Source: an uncultured Eubacteriales bacterium | GTDB taxonomy: Bacteria; Bacillota; Clostridia; Oscillospirales; Oscillospiraceae | Direction of reading: 5' to 3' | DNA: 7,455 nt | NCBI GenBank assembly: GCA_900550705.1 | Contig: URTG01000083.1 | Coordinates: forward strand, 1-7,455 | In this document: one piece after another, positions 1 to 7,200 of the stretch | Layout of the letters: every line of letters starts with the position of its first letter | Position numbering within the stretch: position 1 is the stretch's first letter | Translations under genes and position numbers: made by a program | Notes under the pieces: model-generated | What the model saw: the letters and a program-made list of their open reading frames with translations, nothing else | Database searches by the model: none | What the model was told of the DNA's origin: nothing

Positions 1-58
1 AAGCCAATTCGTGGTATCATTGGAGCAAGGAAAAAGGCAAGAATTGTCGTCTCCCATA

Positions 59-172
59 GGAGGAAGTTTCATGAAGTTTTTTGAAGCGGTTCCTGGTGAG
101 CTTTTTTCACCTTTGGCCTCGCCCAACCGCGCATTATACGCAGATGCACTGGATGTGCTGTACACCGCGTGA
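59..172 (+). pseudogene. jetA: jetA remnant: RBS plus first 33 codons (Wadjet)
   Basis: An ATG at 71 is preceded by a near-perfect ribosome binding site (AGGAGG just upstream of position 66, about 6 nt from the start). It opens a frame of only 33 codons ending in TGA at 170-172. The peptide contains FFEAVPGELFSPLASPNR followed by LYADALDVLY. I recognise this as the conserved N-terminus of JetA (DUF5716), the first gene of Wadjet jetABCD operons, where the protein is normally several hundred residues long. JetA is the kleisin-like subunit of the SMC-type Wadjet complex that recognises and destroys small circular plasmids. Homology stops at about the TGA, where the sequence switches to the tail of jetC in another frame. 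The JetA call rests on remembered family motifs and not on an alignment. The piece is too short to function. Confidence 0.68.
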
Positions 173-173
173 A

Positions 174-638
174 CTGCAGGAGAATATCCAACGATATACT
201 GATTTTAGAACATATCTGAAATTCGACCTGGAAACCACGGATCAAAACGGAGCAAGGCAGATGCTTTCTCAGACCTTGAATACAAAGTCCGGCGGTGAAA
301 CGCAGACTCCTTTTTATATTGCTGTCCTGGCCTCCTTCGCTCAGCTCTACCGTGTGAACGATACATCCAGCTTCGGCAATACCGTCCGGTTGGCAGTATT
401 TGATGAAGCATTTAACAAGATGGATAGTGACCGAATTATCGAGAGTGTTCGCCTCCTGCGAAAGATGGGTTTGCAGGCCATTATCTGTACGCCGCCGGAT
501 AAGGTCTCAGATATTATGCCTATTGCAGACCGCACGTTGCTGGTAAACAAGGACAAATACAGAATCCTGAATTATGGTGTTACCATTGAGCAGGAAGTAT
601 TCTTGAATGAATCAGAGACAACAGCGAAAATCATGTAA
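174..638 (+). pseudogene. jetC: jetC remnant: C-terminal ATPase tail of Wadjet SMC-like protein
   Basis: The frame is open from a TTG at 81, but only the part from about 174 (ELQENIQRYTDFRTYLKFDL onward) looks like real protein. The first ~30 residues are jetA sequence read out of frame. What follows is the C-terminal ATPase lobe of JetC, the SMC/MukB-like motor of Wadjet. It has the ABC signature SGGETQTPFYIAVLASFAQLY (S70-G72 counted from 81), a Walker B strand LAVFDEAFNKMD with D108/E109, and the downstream strand AIICTPPDK. A full JetC is about 1,100 residues. Here the Walker A lobe, both coiled-coil arms and the hinge are missing, so the fragment cannot form an ATPase by itself. The stop TAA at 636-638 looks like the natural C-terminus. 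JetD, the toprim-like nuclease that normally follows, is absent. Base composition is clearly lower in GC than the genes to the right, which suggests acquisition by transfer. Confidence 0.83.
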
Positions 639-690
639 CCCAAACTGTCGAAAAAGCGGTGAAGCCACTTTTTCGACAAGCTGAATTGGG
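639..690. repeat. Near-palindromic inverted repeat after jetC tail
   Basis: Directly after the jetC stop there is a perfect 11-bp inverted repeat, TGTCGAAAAAG at 646-656 and CTTTTTCGACA at 668-678. The 11-nt loop can pair two more bases. It is nested inside an outer pair, CCCAA at 639-643 and TTGGG at 686-690. As RNA it would fold into a stable hairpin and could serve as the terminator of the Wadjet transcript. However, the T-run lies inside the right arm rather than after it, so it is not a textbook intrinsic terminator. The nested ends also suggest a REP- or MITE-like dispersed repeat. Which of these is right cannot be decided from one copy. Confidence 0.6.
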
Positions 691-759
691 CACTTGTTCC
701 GTAGGTATGAATTCCGAACAAAATGCAGGAAAATCCCGTTTTTTCCGAAGGATTCCGGC

Positions 760-788
760 TTGCAATCCGCTTCCTTCCGTGTTATAGT
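760..788 (+). promoter_or_regulatory. Sigma-A-type promoter of the FNT transporter gene
   Basis: TTGCAA (760-765) and TATAGT (783-788) are separated by 17 bp. A TG dinucleotide at 780-781 gives an extended -10 element. Transcription would start near 795 and leave an untranslated leader of about 140 nt before the transporter gene. This is the only strong promoter-like pair I see between the jetC tail and the transporter. Confidence 0.62.
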
Positions 789-811
789 AGCGAAGACTGC
801 AAATAGGTCTG

Positions 812-838
812 AAGCTCCGCCCTTTCTGCGGGGCTTTT
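812..838 (+). promoter_or_regulatory. GC-rich leader hairpin upstream of FNT gene (possible attenuator)
   Basis: AAGCTCCGC (812-820) pairs with GCGGGGCTT (828-836), with a single G-U wobble and a 7-nt loop. The run TTTT (835-838) closes it. It lies some 17 nt after the predicted transcription start and about 95 nt before the start codon. The shape resembles a short intrinsic terminator, so it could attenuate the transporter message, but the U-run is short. I recognise no riboswitch family here. The remaining leader (839-914) shows nothing definite. Confidence 0.35.
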
Positions 839-934
839 GGGGCAAATCTGCCCATCCACATTCGATGCTCGCCCCGGGCGGCCGGTCGGCGGGGGTCCGT
901 TGAACCCAAAAAATAGGAAGGAATGGAAACTCAC

Positions 935-1759
935 ATGGAACCCACTTGTTCTCCTGCGGAGATCGCCCAGAAATACGCTGGGATCGGTGCCGCAAAGGCA
1001 AAGCGCAGCACGGTGCTGCTCATTCTTCTCGGCATTCTGGCCGGTGCGCTGATCGCCCTGGGCAGCGCCGCCACCAACACCGCGGTCTACGGCATTCAAG
1101 AGGTCTGGACTGCCCGGATGATCTGCGGCCTGCTGTTCCCCTTCGGCCTGGGCATGGTGGTGATCATGGGCGCGGAGCTGTTCACCGGAAACTGCCTCAT
1201 CGCCATCTCCGTGCTGGACCGCCGCTGCACCGTGGGCCAGATGACCCGCAGCCTGGTCATTGTCTACCTGGCCAATCTGGTGGGCTCCCTGCTGGTGTCT
1301 GTGGGCTGCGCCTGGTTCGGACAGCTGAACTACTCCGGCGGCGCGCTGGCCGTGTACACCATGAAGGTGGCGGCGGGCAAGTGCGCCCTGCCCTTCCAGA
1401 ACGCGGTGGTGCTGGGCTTTTTGTGTAACCTCCTGGTCTGCCTGGGCGTGCTGATGGCCATGGCCGCCAAGGATGTCCCCGGCAAGATCATGGGCGCGTT
1501 CCTGCCTGTGGCCTACTTCGTGCTGTGCGGCTTTGAGCACTGCGTGGCCAATATGTACTACATCCCCGCCGGTCTCATGGCCAAGGCTGTGCCCGCCTAC
1601 GCCCAGCTGGCCGCCGAGAGCGGTCTGGACCTGTCCGCGCTGACGGTGTCCAACTTCGTGCTGAAGAACCTGGTGCCCGTCACCATCGGCAACATTCTGG
1701 GCGGCGTGTTCCTGGGCTGGCTCATGTGGTTCTGCCACCTGCGGGGCGCGAAAAACTAA
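935..1759 (+). CDS. Formate/nitrite transporter (FNT) family channel
   Basis: This is a pentameric FNT-family anion channel in the cytoplasmic membrane. Members carry formate, nitrite or hydrosulfide, usually with proton coupling. Six hydrophobic segments are visible at residues ~26-46, 63-80, 104-124, 151-176, 183-206 and 236-262. The family's pore elements are present: the loop GAELFTGN with Thr84 (equivalent to the FocA omega-loop threonine), LANLVGSLL in the third helix, and GFEHCVANMYYIP with the central His202. Length (274 residues) is normal. I chose ATG 935 because the purine-rich AGGAAGGA (915-922) abuts the in-frame ATG at 923 with no spacing, while it sits 12 nt from 935. The four extra residues (METH) also have no family counterpart. 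The gene stands alone between its own promoter and a strong terminator, with no pyruvate formate-lyase or nitrite reductase gene next to it. Formate export or uptake is the likely role in a fermenter, but substrate cannot be settled from sequence. Confidence 0.9.
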   Translation: MEPTCSPAEIAQKYAGIGAAKAKRSTVLLILLGILAGALIALGSAATNTAVYGIQEVWTARMICGLLFPFGLGMVVIMGAELFTGNCLIAISVLDRRCTVGQMTRSLVIVYLANLVGSLLVSVGCAWFGQLNYSGGALAVYTMKVAAGKCALPFQNAVVLGFLCNLLVCLGVLMAMAAKDVPGKIMGAFLPVAYFVLCGFEHCVANMYYIPAGLMAKAVPAYAQLAAESGLDLSALTVSNFVLKNLVPVTIGNILGGVFLGWLMWFCHLRGAKN

Positions 1760-1770
1760 ATCTGTTTGAT

Positions 1771-1808
1771 AACGCGGAGCGTTCCGACCGGGAACGCTCC
1801 GCGTTTTT
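1771..1808 (+). terminator. Strong intrinsic terminator after the FNT gene
   Basis: A perfect 15-bp stem, AACGCGGAGCGTTCC (1771-1785) and GGAACGCTCCGCGTT (1791-1805), has a 5-nt loop and runs into TTTTT (1804-1808). It begins 11 nt after the transporter stop codon. The minus-strand operon ends 36 nt away in the opposite direction, so the same stem could also stop read-through from that side. Its U-run is poor in that orientation. Confidence 0.92.
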
Positions 1809-1843
1809 ACTCCTCTGGGACCCCCGCCTTCTGGGGCAGACGG

Positions 1844-2224
1844 TCACAGCACGTTCACCAGACTGGCCTGCTCCATCTCCGCCAGCAGGGTCAGCTGGGC
1901 CATCAGCTCGGCGTTGGCGGCAAAATACTGGTCCGGCTCCTCCAGGGCCAGGTATTGGAACACGGTGCGGAAGGTCCGCAGAATTTCGTCGGTGTCGGAG
2001 TGCCGCAGCACGGTGTGGAGATAGAAGTGCTGCCCCTGCCAGCGGTCGTAGGCCGTCTGGGTGGTCCGGGCCGCCCGCTCCCACTGGTCCTGCCCGGCCA
2101 GGGTCTGGGCCTGGTCCAGCTCCCGGCACAGGCTCTCGGTCAACGTCCGGGCATACCAGGCGTTGACCAGGCTGCCCGCCAGCAGGAGCAGCAGCAGGGC
2201 TGTCCCGCCCAGCAGTCGCTTCAC
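1844..2224 (-). CDS. DUF4363 family small membrane-anchored protein
   Basis: This 126-residue protein starts at GTG (2224-2222), with AGGAGG (complement of 2232-2237) 7 nt upstream. The start overlaps the TGA of the preceding gene as GTGA, so the two are probably translationally coupled. The N-terminus KRLLGGTALLLLLLAGSLVNAWY is one membrane segment or uncleaved signal anchor. The remainder is a soluble, helical, probably extracytoplasmic domain. Late features match DUF4363 as I know it: HSDTDEI near residue 75-81, a central W/H-rich helix, and the C-terminal EQASLVNVL. DUF4363 genes commonly lie directly after DUF421 genes in Clostridia, as here. The biochemical function is unknown. A role as partner of the DUF421 protein in the membrane, perhaps in the spore or forespore, is inference from gene order. 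Confidence 0.82.
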   Translation of the reverse strand: MKRLLGGTALLLLLLAGSLVNAWYARTLTESLCRELDQAQTLAGQDQWERAARTTQTAYDRWQGQHFYLHTVLRHSDTDEILRTFRTVFQYLALEEPDQYFAANAELMAQLTLLAEMEQASLVNVL

Positions 2225-2901
2225 GGCTTGTCCTCCTTTCGCACCAGATAGGGGGGCCGGGTGCCGTCGGCCATCATCAGAAACACCTGCTCCTGCCCGG
2301 GGCAGCGGGCCTGACGGAGCTGCTTGGCCAGCCAGCTCCGGTCCCGGCCCAGGGCGGTGAGATTGCGGTCCAGCACCCGTCCGTCGCTGATGAGGACCAG
2401 GGGCAGGGTCTCCTCCGCCACGGTCCGCCCCAGCTGGGCGGCGGTGGGGGGCTTCTCCCTGGCGTAGGGCAGGACAGACAGCTGACCGCTGGTCTCCAGA
2501 ATGGCATACTGCACCGCCGAGGGGTCGGCGTAGCCCTTGCCCCGCAGCTCCTCCAGCAGCTCGTCGATGGTCAGCCGGTTCCGGGCCATCTCCCGCTGGT
2601 CCAGCACACCGTTGCGGATAATCATGCTGGGCCGGCCGCACAGCAGGGTGCGGAAGCGCACGCTTTTCACCGTCAGCACCGACATCAGGGTGGACAGCGC
2701 CAGCAGCGTCAGAATCGGCACCACCCCGGTGAGCAGCGGAATACCGAAGTCCTGCATGGGCACCGAGGCCAGGTCCGCAATGATGAGCGACAGCACCAGC
2801 TCCGAGGGCTCCAGCTCCCCCACCTGCCGCTTTCCCATCAGCCGGATGCCCGCCACGATGAGCAGGTAGAGCACGGCAGTCCGCACAAATCCGGTAAACA
2901 A
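2221..2901 (-). CDS. DUF421 domain (YetF-like) membrane protein
   Basis: This 226-residue protein belongs to the DUF421/YetF family. Hydrophobic segments lie at residues ~5-22, 34-50 and 54-76. The family signature RLMGKRQVGELEPSELVLSL follows the first helix, with an acidic patch before the second. After the membrane part comes the cytoplasmic DUF421 domain: PSMIIRNGVLD, then NRLTIDELLEELRGKGYADPSAVQYAILETSGQLSVLP, the most conserved block. The TTG start at 2901 gives an N-terminus typical of the family. The ribosome binding site is a poor G-run (complement of 2909-2915) about 7 nt upstream. It is the first gene of a two-gene operon with the DUF4363 gene. The reaction is unknown. A DUF421-containing protein (2Duf) in the Bacillus spoVA2mob operon raises spore heat resistance, so a spore-membrane role is possible but not shown here. 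Confidence 0.9.
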   Translation of the reverse strand: MFTGFVRTAVLYLLIVAGIRLMGKRQVGELEPSELVLSLIIADLASVPMQDFGIPLLTGVVPILTLLALSTLMSVLTVKSVRFRTLLCGRPSMIIRNGVLDQREMARNRLTIDELLEELRGKGYADPSAVQYAILETSGQLSVLPYAREKPPTAAQLGRTVAEETLPLVLISDGRVLDRNLTALGRDRSWLAKQLRQARCPGQEQVFLMMADGTRPPYLVRKEDKP

Positions 2902-2927
2902 AAATGCGCCCCCCCTTCTTTTTTCTC

Positions 2928-2956
2928 AGTATGCCTAGCTTTCCGGCGGACTATCC
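2928..2956 (-). promoter_or_regulatory. Candidate sporulation-type (sigma-G-like) promoter of the DUF421 operon
   Basis: On the minus strand GGATA (complement of 2952-2956) and CATACTG (complement of 2927-2933) are separated by 18 bp. This resembles the Bacillus sigma-G pattern GHATR-N18-CATWHTA with one mismatch in each half. It would start transcription near 2921, some 20 nt before the TTG start, leaving room for just the ribosome binding site. I found no good sigma-A promoter for this operon on that strand. The match is short and could be chance. Confidence 0.25.
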
Positions 2957-2999
2957 AAAAATCTGTAAAAAAATAATAGGAAAAAGGGGAGCCAGCATC

Positions 3000-3028
3000 T
3001 TGCAAAACCGCGCAAAATCCGATACAAT
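3000..3028 (+). promoter_or_regulatory. Sigma-A-type promoter of carAB
   Basis: TTGCAA (3000-3005) and TACAAT (3023-3028) are spaced by exactly 17 bp and point toward carA. Transcription would begin near 3035, giving a leader of about 85 nt. The leader can fold a GC-rich imperfect hairpin (GCTGC at 3046-3050 with GCAGC at 3073-3077, further pairs inside). It has no U-run and no match to the PyrR-binding loop used by Bacillus pyr genes, so attenuation by PyrR is not supported. Confidence 0.65.
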
Positions 3029-3120
3029 ATCTTGAAACGGTTTGCGCTGCTCCGGCACCCGCCGCGGGCCGTGCAGCGGCAGGCAACTGAGAACTGGAAC
3101 GGAAGGCGTGTGAGAAGATA

Positions 3121-4203
3121 ATGAAAGCGACCTTGATTCTGGCCAACGGCAGCGTATTCTCCGGGACCAGCATCGGCAGCACCTCCGACCGGGTGTGCGA
3201 GATGGTATTCAATACCGCGATGACTGGCTATCAGGAGATTCTGACCGATCCCTCCTATGCGGGCCAGGGCATTGTGATGTCCTACCCCCTCATCGGAAAC
3301 TACGGTGTGAACCACGAGGATAACGAGTCCGGCCGTCCCTGGGCGGAGGCCTTTGTCGTGCGGCATCTGTCCCCCCGGGGCAGCAATTTCCGCTGTGAGG
3401 ACTCCTTGGACAACTATTTGAAGAAGCACGATATTACCGGCATCGAAGGGGTGGATACCCGTGCGCTGACGAAAATACTCCGCAGTCAGGGGAGCATGAA
3501 TGGCATGGTCACCTGTGCGGAGCATTTTAATGTCGCCGAGGCGCTGGAGAAAATCCGCGCCTATCGGGTGGAGGGCACCGTGGAGCGGGTCTCCCGCAAG
3601 CAGCCCGAGGACTGTCCCGCCTATGGCGAGGAGAAGCGCCGCGTGGCCATGATGGACTTCGGCGTGAAGCAGAACATGATCGAGTGTCTGCGCCGCCGGG
3701 GCTGCCACGTCACCGTCTTCCCCGCCCACACCCCCGCAGAGACCGTTCTGGCCGGCGGGTTCGACGGCGTGATGCTCTCCAACGGCCCCGGCGACCCCGC
3801 CGATAACGTGGAGATCATCGCCGAGGTCCGCAAGCTGTATGACAGCAGCATCCCCATGTTCGCCGTCTGCCTGGGCCACCAGATCCTGGCGCTGGCCACC
3901 GGCGCCAAAACCGGCCGCCTGGACTACGGCCACCGGGGCGGCAACCACCCCGTCCGGGACCTGGAGGCCGGCCGGGTGTTCATCACCAGCCAGAACCACG
4001 GCTACATGGTCCTGTCTGACACTGTGGACCCCGCTGTGGCCACCGTGTCTCACGTCAACGTGAACGACGGCACCTGCGAGGGTCTGCGCTACAAGCGCCC
4101 CAACTGCTTTACCACCCAATTCCACCCCGAGGCCAGCCCCGGCCCCAAGGATACGGAATATCTGTTCGACCGCTTTATTGCTTCCATGGGAGGTGACCGA
4201 TAA
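3121..4203 (+). CDS. carA: Carbamoyl phosphate synthetase, small (glutaminase) subunit
   Basis: CarA hydrolyses glutamine and channels the ammonia to CarB for carbamoyl phosphate synthesis, the entry to pyrimidines and arginine. The 360-residue length is normal. Residues ~1-130 form the CPSase small-chain N-domain (MKATLILANGSVFSG, then FNTAMTGYQEILTDPSYAGQ). Residues ~172-357 form a class I glutamine amidotransferase domain: MMDFGVKQNMI, LSNGPGDP, the nucleophile loop FAVCLGHQ with Cys250, GHRGGNHPV, TSQNHGYMV, and FHPEASPGP with His335 and Glu337 completing the triad. The residue two before the cysteine is Ala where many CarA proteins have Gly (FGICLGHQ). ATG 3121 matches the family N-terminus. 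Its ribosome binding site is weak (GAGAAG close to the start, or GGAAGG 14 nt away). The stop overlaps carB by one base. Confidence 0.97.
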   Translation: MKATLILANGSVFSGTSIGSTSDRVCEMVFNTAMTGYQEILTDPSYAGQGIVMSYPLIGNYGVNHEDNESGRPWAEAFVVRHLSPRGSNFRCEDSLDNYLKKHDITGIEGVDTRALTKILRSQGSMNGMVTCAEHFNVAEALEKIRAYRVEGTVERVSRKQPEDCPAYGEEKRRVAMMDFGVKQNMIECLRRRGCHVTVFPAHTPAETVLAGGFDGVMLSNGPGDPADNVEIIAEVRKLYDSSIPMFAVCLGHQILALATGAKTGRLDYGHRGGNHPVRDLEAGRVFITSQNHGYMVLSDTVDPAVATVSHVNVNDGTCEGLRYKRPNCFTTQFHPEASPGPKDTEYLFDRFIASMGGDR

Positions 4204-4205
4204 TG
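4188..4205 (+). promoter_or_regulatory. carB ribosome binding site within carA end; TAATG coupling
   Basis: GGGAGGTGA (4188-4196) lies inside the last codons of carA and sits 6 nt before the carB ATG at 4203. The ATG shares its A with the carA TAA. The arrangement fixes the carB start and implies coupled translation, which suits two subunits needed in a 1:1 ratio. This site is much stronger than the one in front of carA. Confidence 0.85.
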
Positions 4206-7200
4206 CCGAAGAATCCGAATATCAAAAAGGTCCTGGTCCTGGGCTCCGGCCCCATCATCATCGGCCAGGCCGCTGAGTTTGACTACGCCGGCACCCAGGC
4301 CTGCCGCGCCCTGAAGGAGGAGGGCGTGGAGGTCGTTCTGGTGAACTCCAACCCCGCCACCATTATGACGGATAAGGACATCGCCGACCACGTCTATATC
4401 GAGCCGCTGAACATCCCCTCCGTCACCCAGGTCATCGAGATGGAGCGCCCCGACTCCATCCTGCCCACCCTGGGCGGCCAGACCGGCCTGAACCTGGCTA
4501 TGGCCCTGCATGAGAACGGCACCCTGGCCAAATACGGCGTGAAGCTGCTGGGCACCAGCCCCGAGTCCATCCGCAAGGCCGAGGACCGCCAGGGCTTTAA
4601 GGACTGCATGGAGGAGATCGGTCAGCCCTGCGTCACCTCTAAGGTGGTGGAGAGCGTAGAGGACGCCGTGGCCTTCGCCCAGGAGATCGGCTACCCCGTG
4701 ATCGTCCGTCCCGCCTACACCCTGGGCGGCACCGGCGGCGGCATCGCCTATGACCGGGCCAGTCTGGAGGAGATCTCCGACCGCGGCATCACCCTGTCCC
4801 GGGTGGGCCAGGTGCTCATCGAGCGCTGCATCGCCGGCTGGAAGGAGATCGAGTTCGAGGTCATGCGCGACTCCGCCGGCAACGTGATCCAGGTCTGCTC
4901 CATGGAGAACATCGACCCCGTGGGCGTCCACACCGGCGACTCCATCGTGGTGGCCCCCACCCAGACTCTGGCCAACAAGGAGTTCCAGATGCTGCGGACC
5001 GCCGCCCTGGACATCATCTCCGCCCTGGAGATCGAGGGCGGCTGCAACTGCCAGTTCGCCCTGAACCCCGACTCCTATGAGTACGCGGTCATCGAGGTCA
5101 ACCCCCGTGTGTCCCGCTCCTCCGCCCTGGCCTCCAAGGCCACGGGCTACCCCATCGCCAAGGTGGCCGCCAAGATCGCCCTGGGCTACACCCTGGACGA
5201 GATCCCCAACGCCGTCACCGGCAAGACCACCGCCTGCTTCGAGCCCACCCTGGACTACTGCGTGCTGAAGATCCCCCGCCTGCCCTTCGACAAGTTCACC
5301 ACCGCCAGCCGCACCCTGGGCACCCAGATGAAGGCCACCGGCGAGGTCATGGCCATCGCCAACTCCTTCGAGGGCGCGCTGATGAAGGCCATCCGCTCCC
5401 TGGAGCTGAACGTCCGCGCCCTGAAGCTGGACAAGCTGGAGGGCCTGTACACCGACGAGATCGAGGATATGCTGGTCAACGTCACCGACGAGCGCCTGTT
5501 CGTGGTGGCCGAGGCCCTGCGCCGGGGCTTCTCCCCCCAGAAGATCAACCACATCACCAAGATGGACATCTGGTTCCTGGACGGCTTCCAGCGCATCATC
5601 GACATGGAGGAGGAGCTGAAGCAGTGCAAGGGCGCTCCCGACGCCGACACGCTGAAGCGCGCCAAGGAGATGTGCTTTGCCGACAGCTATATCGGCGCTC
5701 TGTGCGGCATGAAGCAGGCCGAGGTCAAGTCCCTGCGGGAAAAATACGGCATTATCCCCTCCTTCAAGATGGTGGATACCTGCGCCGCCGAGTTCGACGC
5801 CGAGACCCCCTACTACTACTCCACCTACGACGGGGAGAACGAGGCCGTGCAGGCCGACTCCGGCAAGCGGAAGGTCCTGGTCCTGGGCTCCGGCCCCATC
5901 CGGATCGGCCAGGGCATCGAGTTTGACTACTGCTCCGTCCACTCCGTCTGGGCGCTGAAGCGCCTGGGCTGCGAGACCATTATCGTCAACAACAACCCCG
6001 AGACCGTGTCCACCGACTTCGACGTGGCCGACAAGCTGTACTTCGAGCCGCTGACCGCCGAGGACGTGCAGAACATCGTGGAGCAGGAGAAGCCCTGGGG
6101 CGCTGTGGTCCAGTTCGGCGGCCAGACCGCCATCAAGCTGGCCAAGGCCCTCACCGAGATGGGCGTGCAGATCCTGGGCACCTCCTCCGACGGCGTGGAC
6201 GCCGCCGAGGACCGGGAGCGCTTCGACGAGATCCTTCAGAAGTGCAGCATCCCCCGCGCCAAGGGCCGCACCATCTTCACCACCGAGGAGGCGCTGGCCG
6301 CCGCCCACGAGCTGGGCTACCCCGTGCTGGTCCGTCCCTCCTACGTGCTGGGCGGCCAGGGCATGGAGATCGCATACTCCGACCGGAATATCGAGGAGTT
6401 TATGAAGATCATCAACCTCACCGTGCAGGAGCACCCCATCCTGGTGGACAAGTACCTGATGGGCCGCGAGCTGGAGGTGGATGGCGTGTTCGACGGCGAG
6501 GACATCCTCATCCCCGGCATTATGGAACACGTGGAGCGGGCCGGTGTCCACTCCGGCGACTCCATCGCCGTCTATCCTCCCCTGCACCTGGAGCAGAAGC
6601 ACCGGGACCTGATCCTGCAGCACACCCGGAACATGGCCAAGCACCTGGGCGTCATCGGCCTGATCAACGCCCAGTATATCCTCTATGACGACGACATCTA
6701 TGTCATTGAGGTCAATCCCCGCTCCTCCCGCACCATCCCCTATATCTCCAAGGTCACCGGCGTGCCCATCATCGACCTGGCCACCAAGGTCATGCTGGGC
6801 CAGAAGCTGAAGGACCTGGACTACGGCACCGGCATCTACAAGGAAGCCAGCTACTACGCGGTCAAGGCCCCCGTCTTCTCCTTCGAAAAGCTGACCGACG
6901 TGGACACCGGCCTGGGCCCCGAGATGAAGTCCACCGGCGAGGTCCTGGGCATTGCTGAGACCTTCCCCCAGGCGCTGCTGAAGGCCTTCAAGGGCTGCGG
7001 CCTGCGGGCCCCCAAGCGCGGCGGCCGCATCATCATCACCGTGAAGGACGAGGACAAGCATGAGATCGTCTCCATCGCCCGTGGCTTTGAGGAGATGGGC
7101 ATCGAGCTGTACGCCACCTCCGGCACCTGCGACGCCCTGAACGAGGCCGGCGTGGAGTGCAAGCGGGTGAACCGCGTCTCTCAGGCCCACCCCAACATTC

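Noticed and set aside
1..58. Possible tail of an upstream gene ending with TAG at 57-59
   Set aside because: Only about 18 codons are visible (ANSWYHWSKEKGKNCRLP), too few to identify or to distinguish from chance.
694..745. Small inverted repeats TTGTTC/GAACAA (694-721) and GGAAAA/TTTTCC (728-746) as an operator or terminator
   Set aside because: Stems are 6 bp, AT-rich and with long loops; no more than expected by chance.
612..909. Short minus- and plus-strand frames across the 639-922 intergenic region
   Set aside because: No ribosome binding site, no recognisable protein motif, and they run through the inverted repeat and the promoter of the FNT gene.
923..934. ATG 923 as the FNT gene start
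   Set aside because: The purine-rich ribosome binding sequence touches this ATG with no spacing; ATG 935 is better placed and fits the family N-terminus. The choice is not certain.
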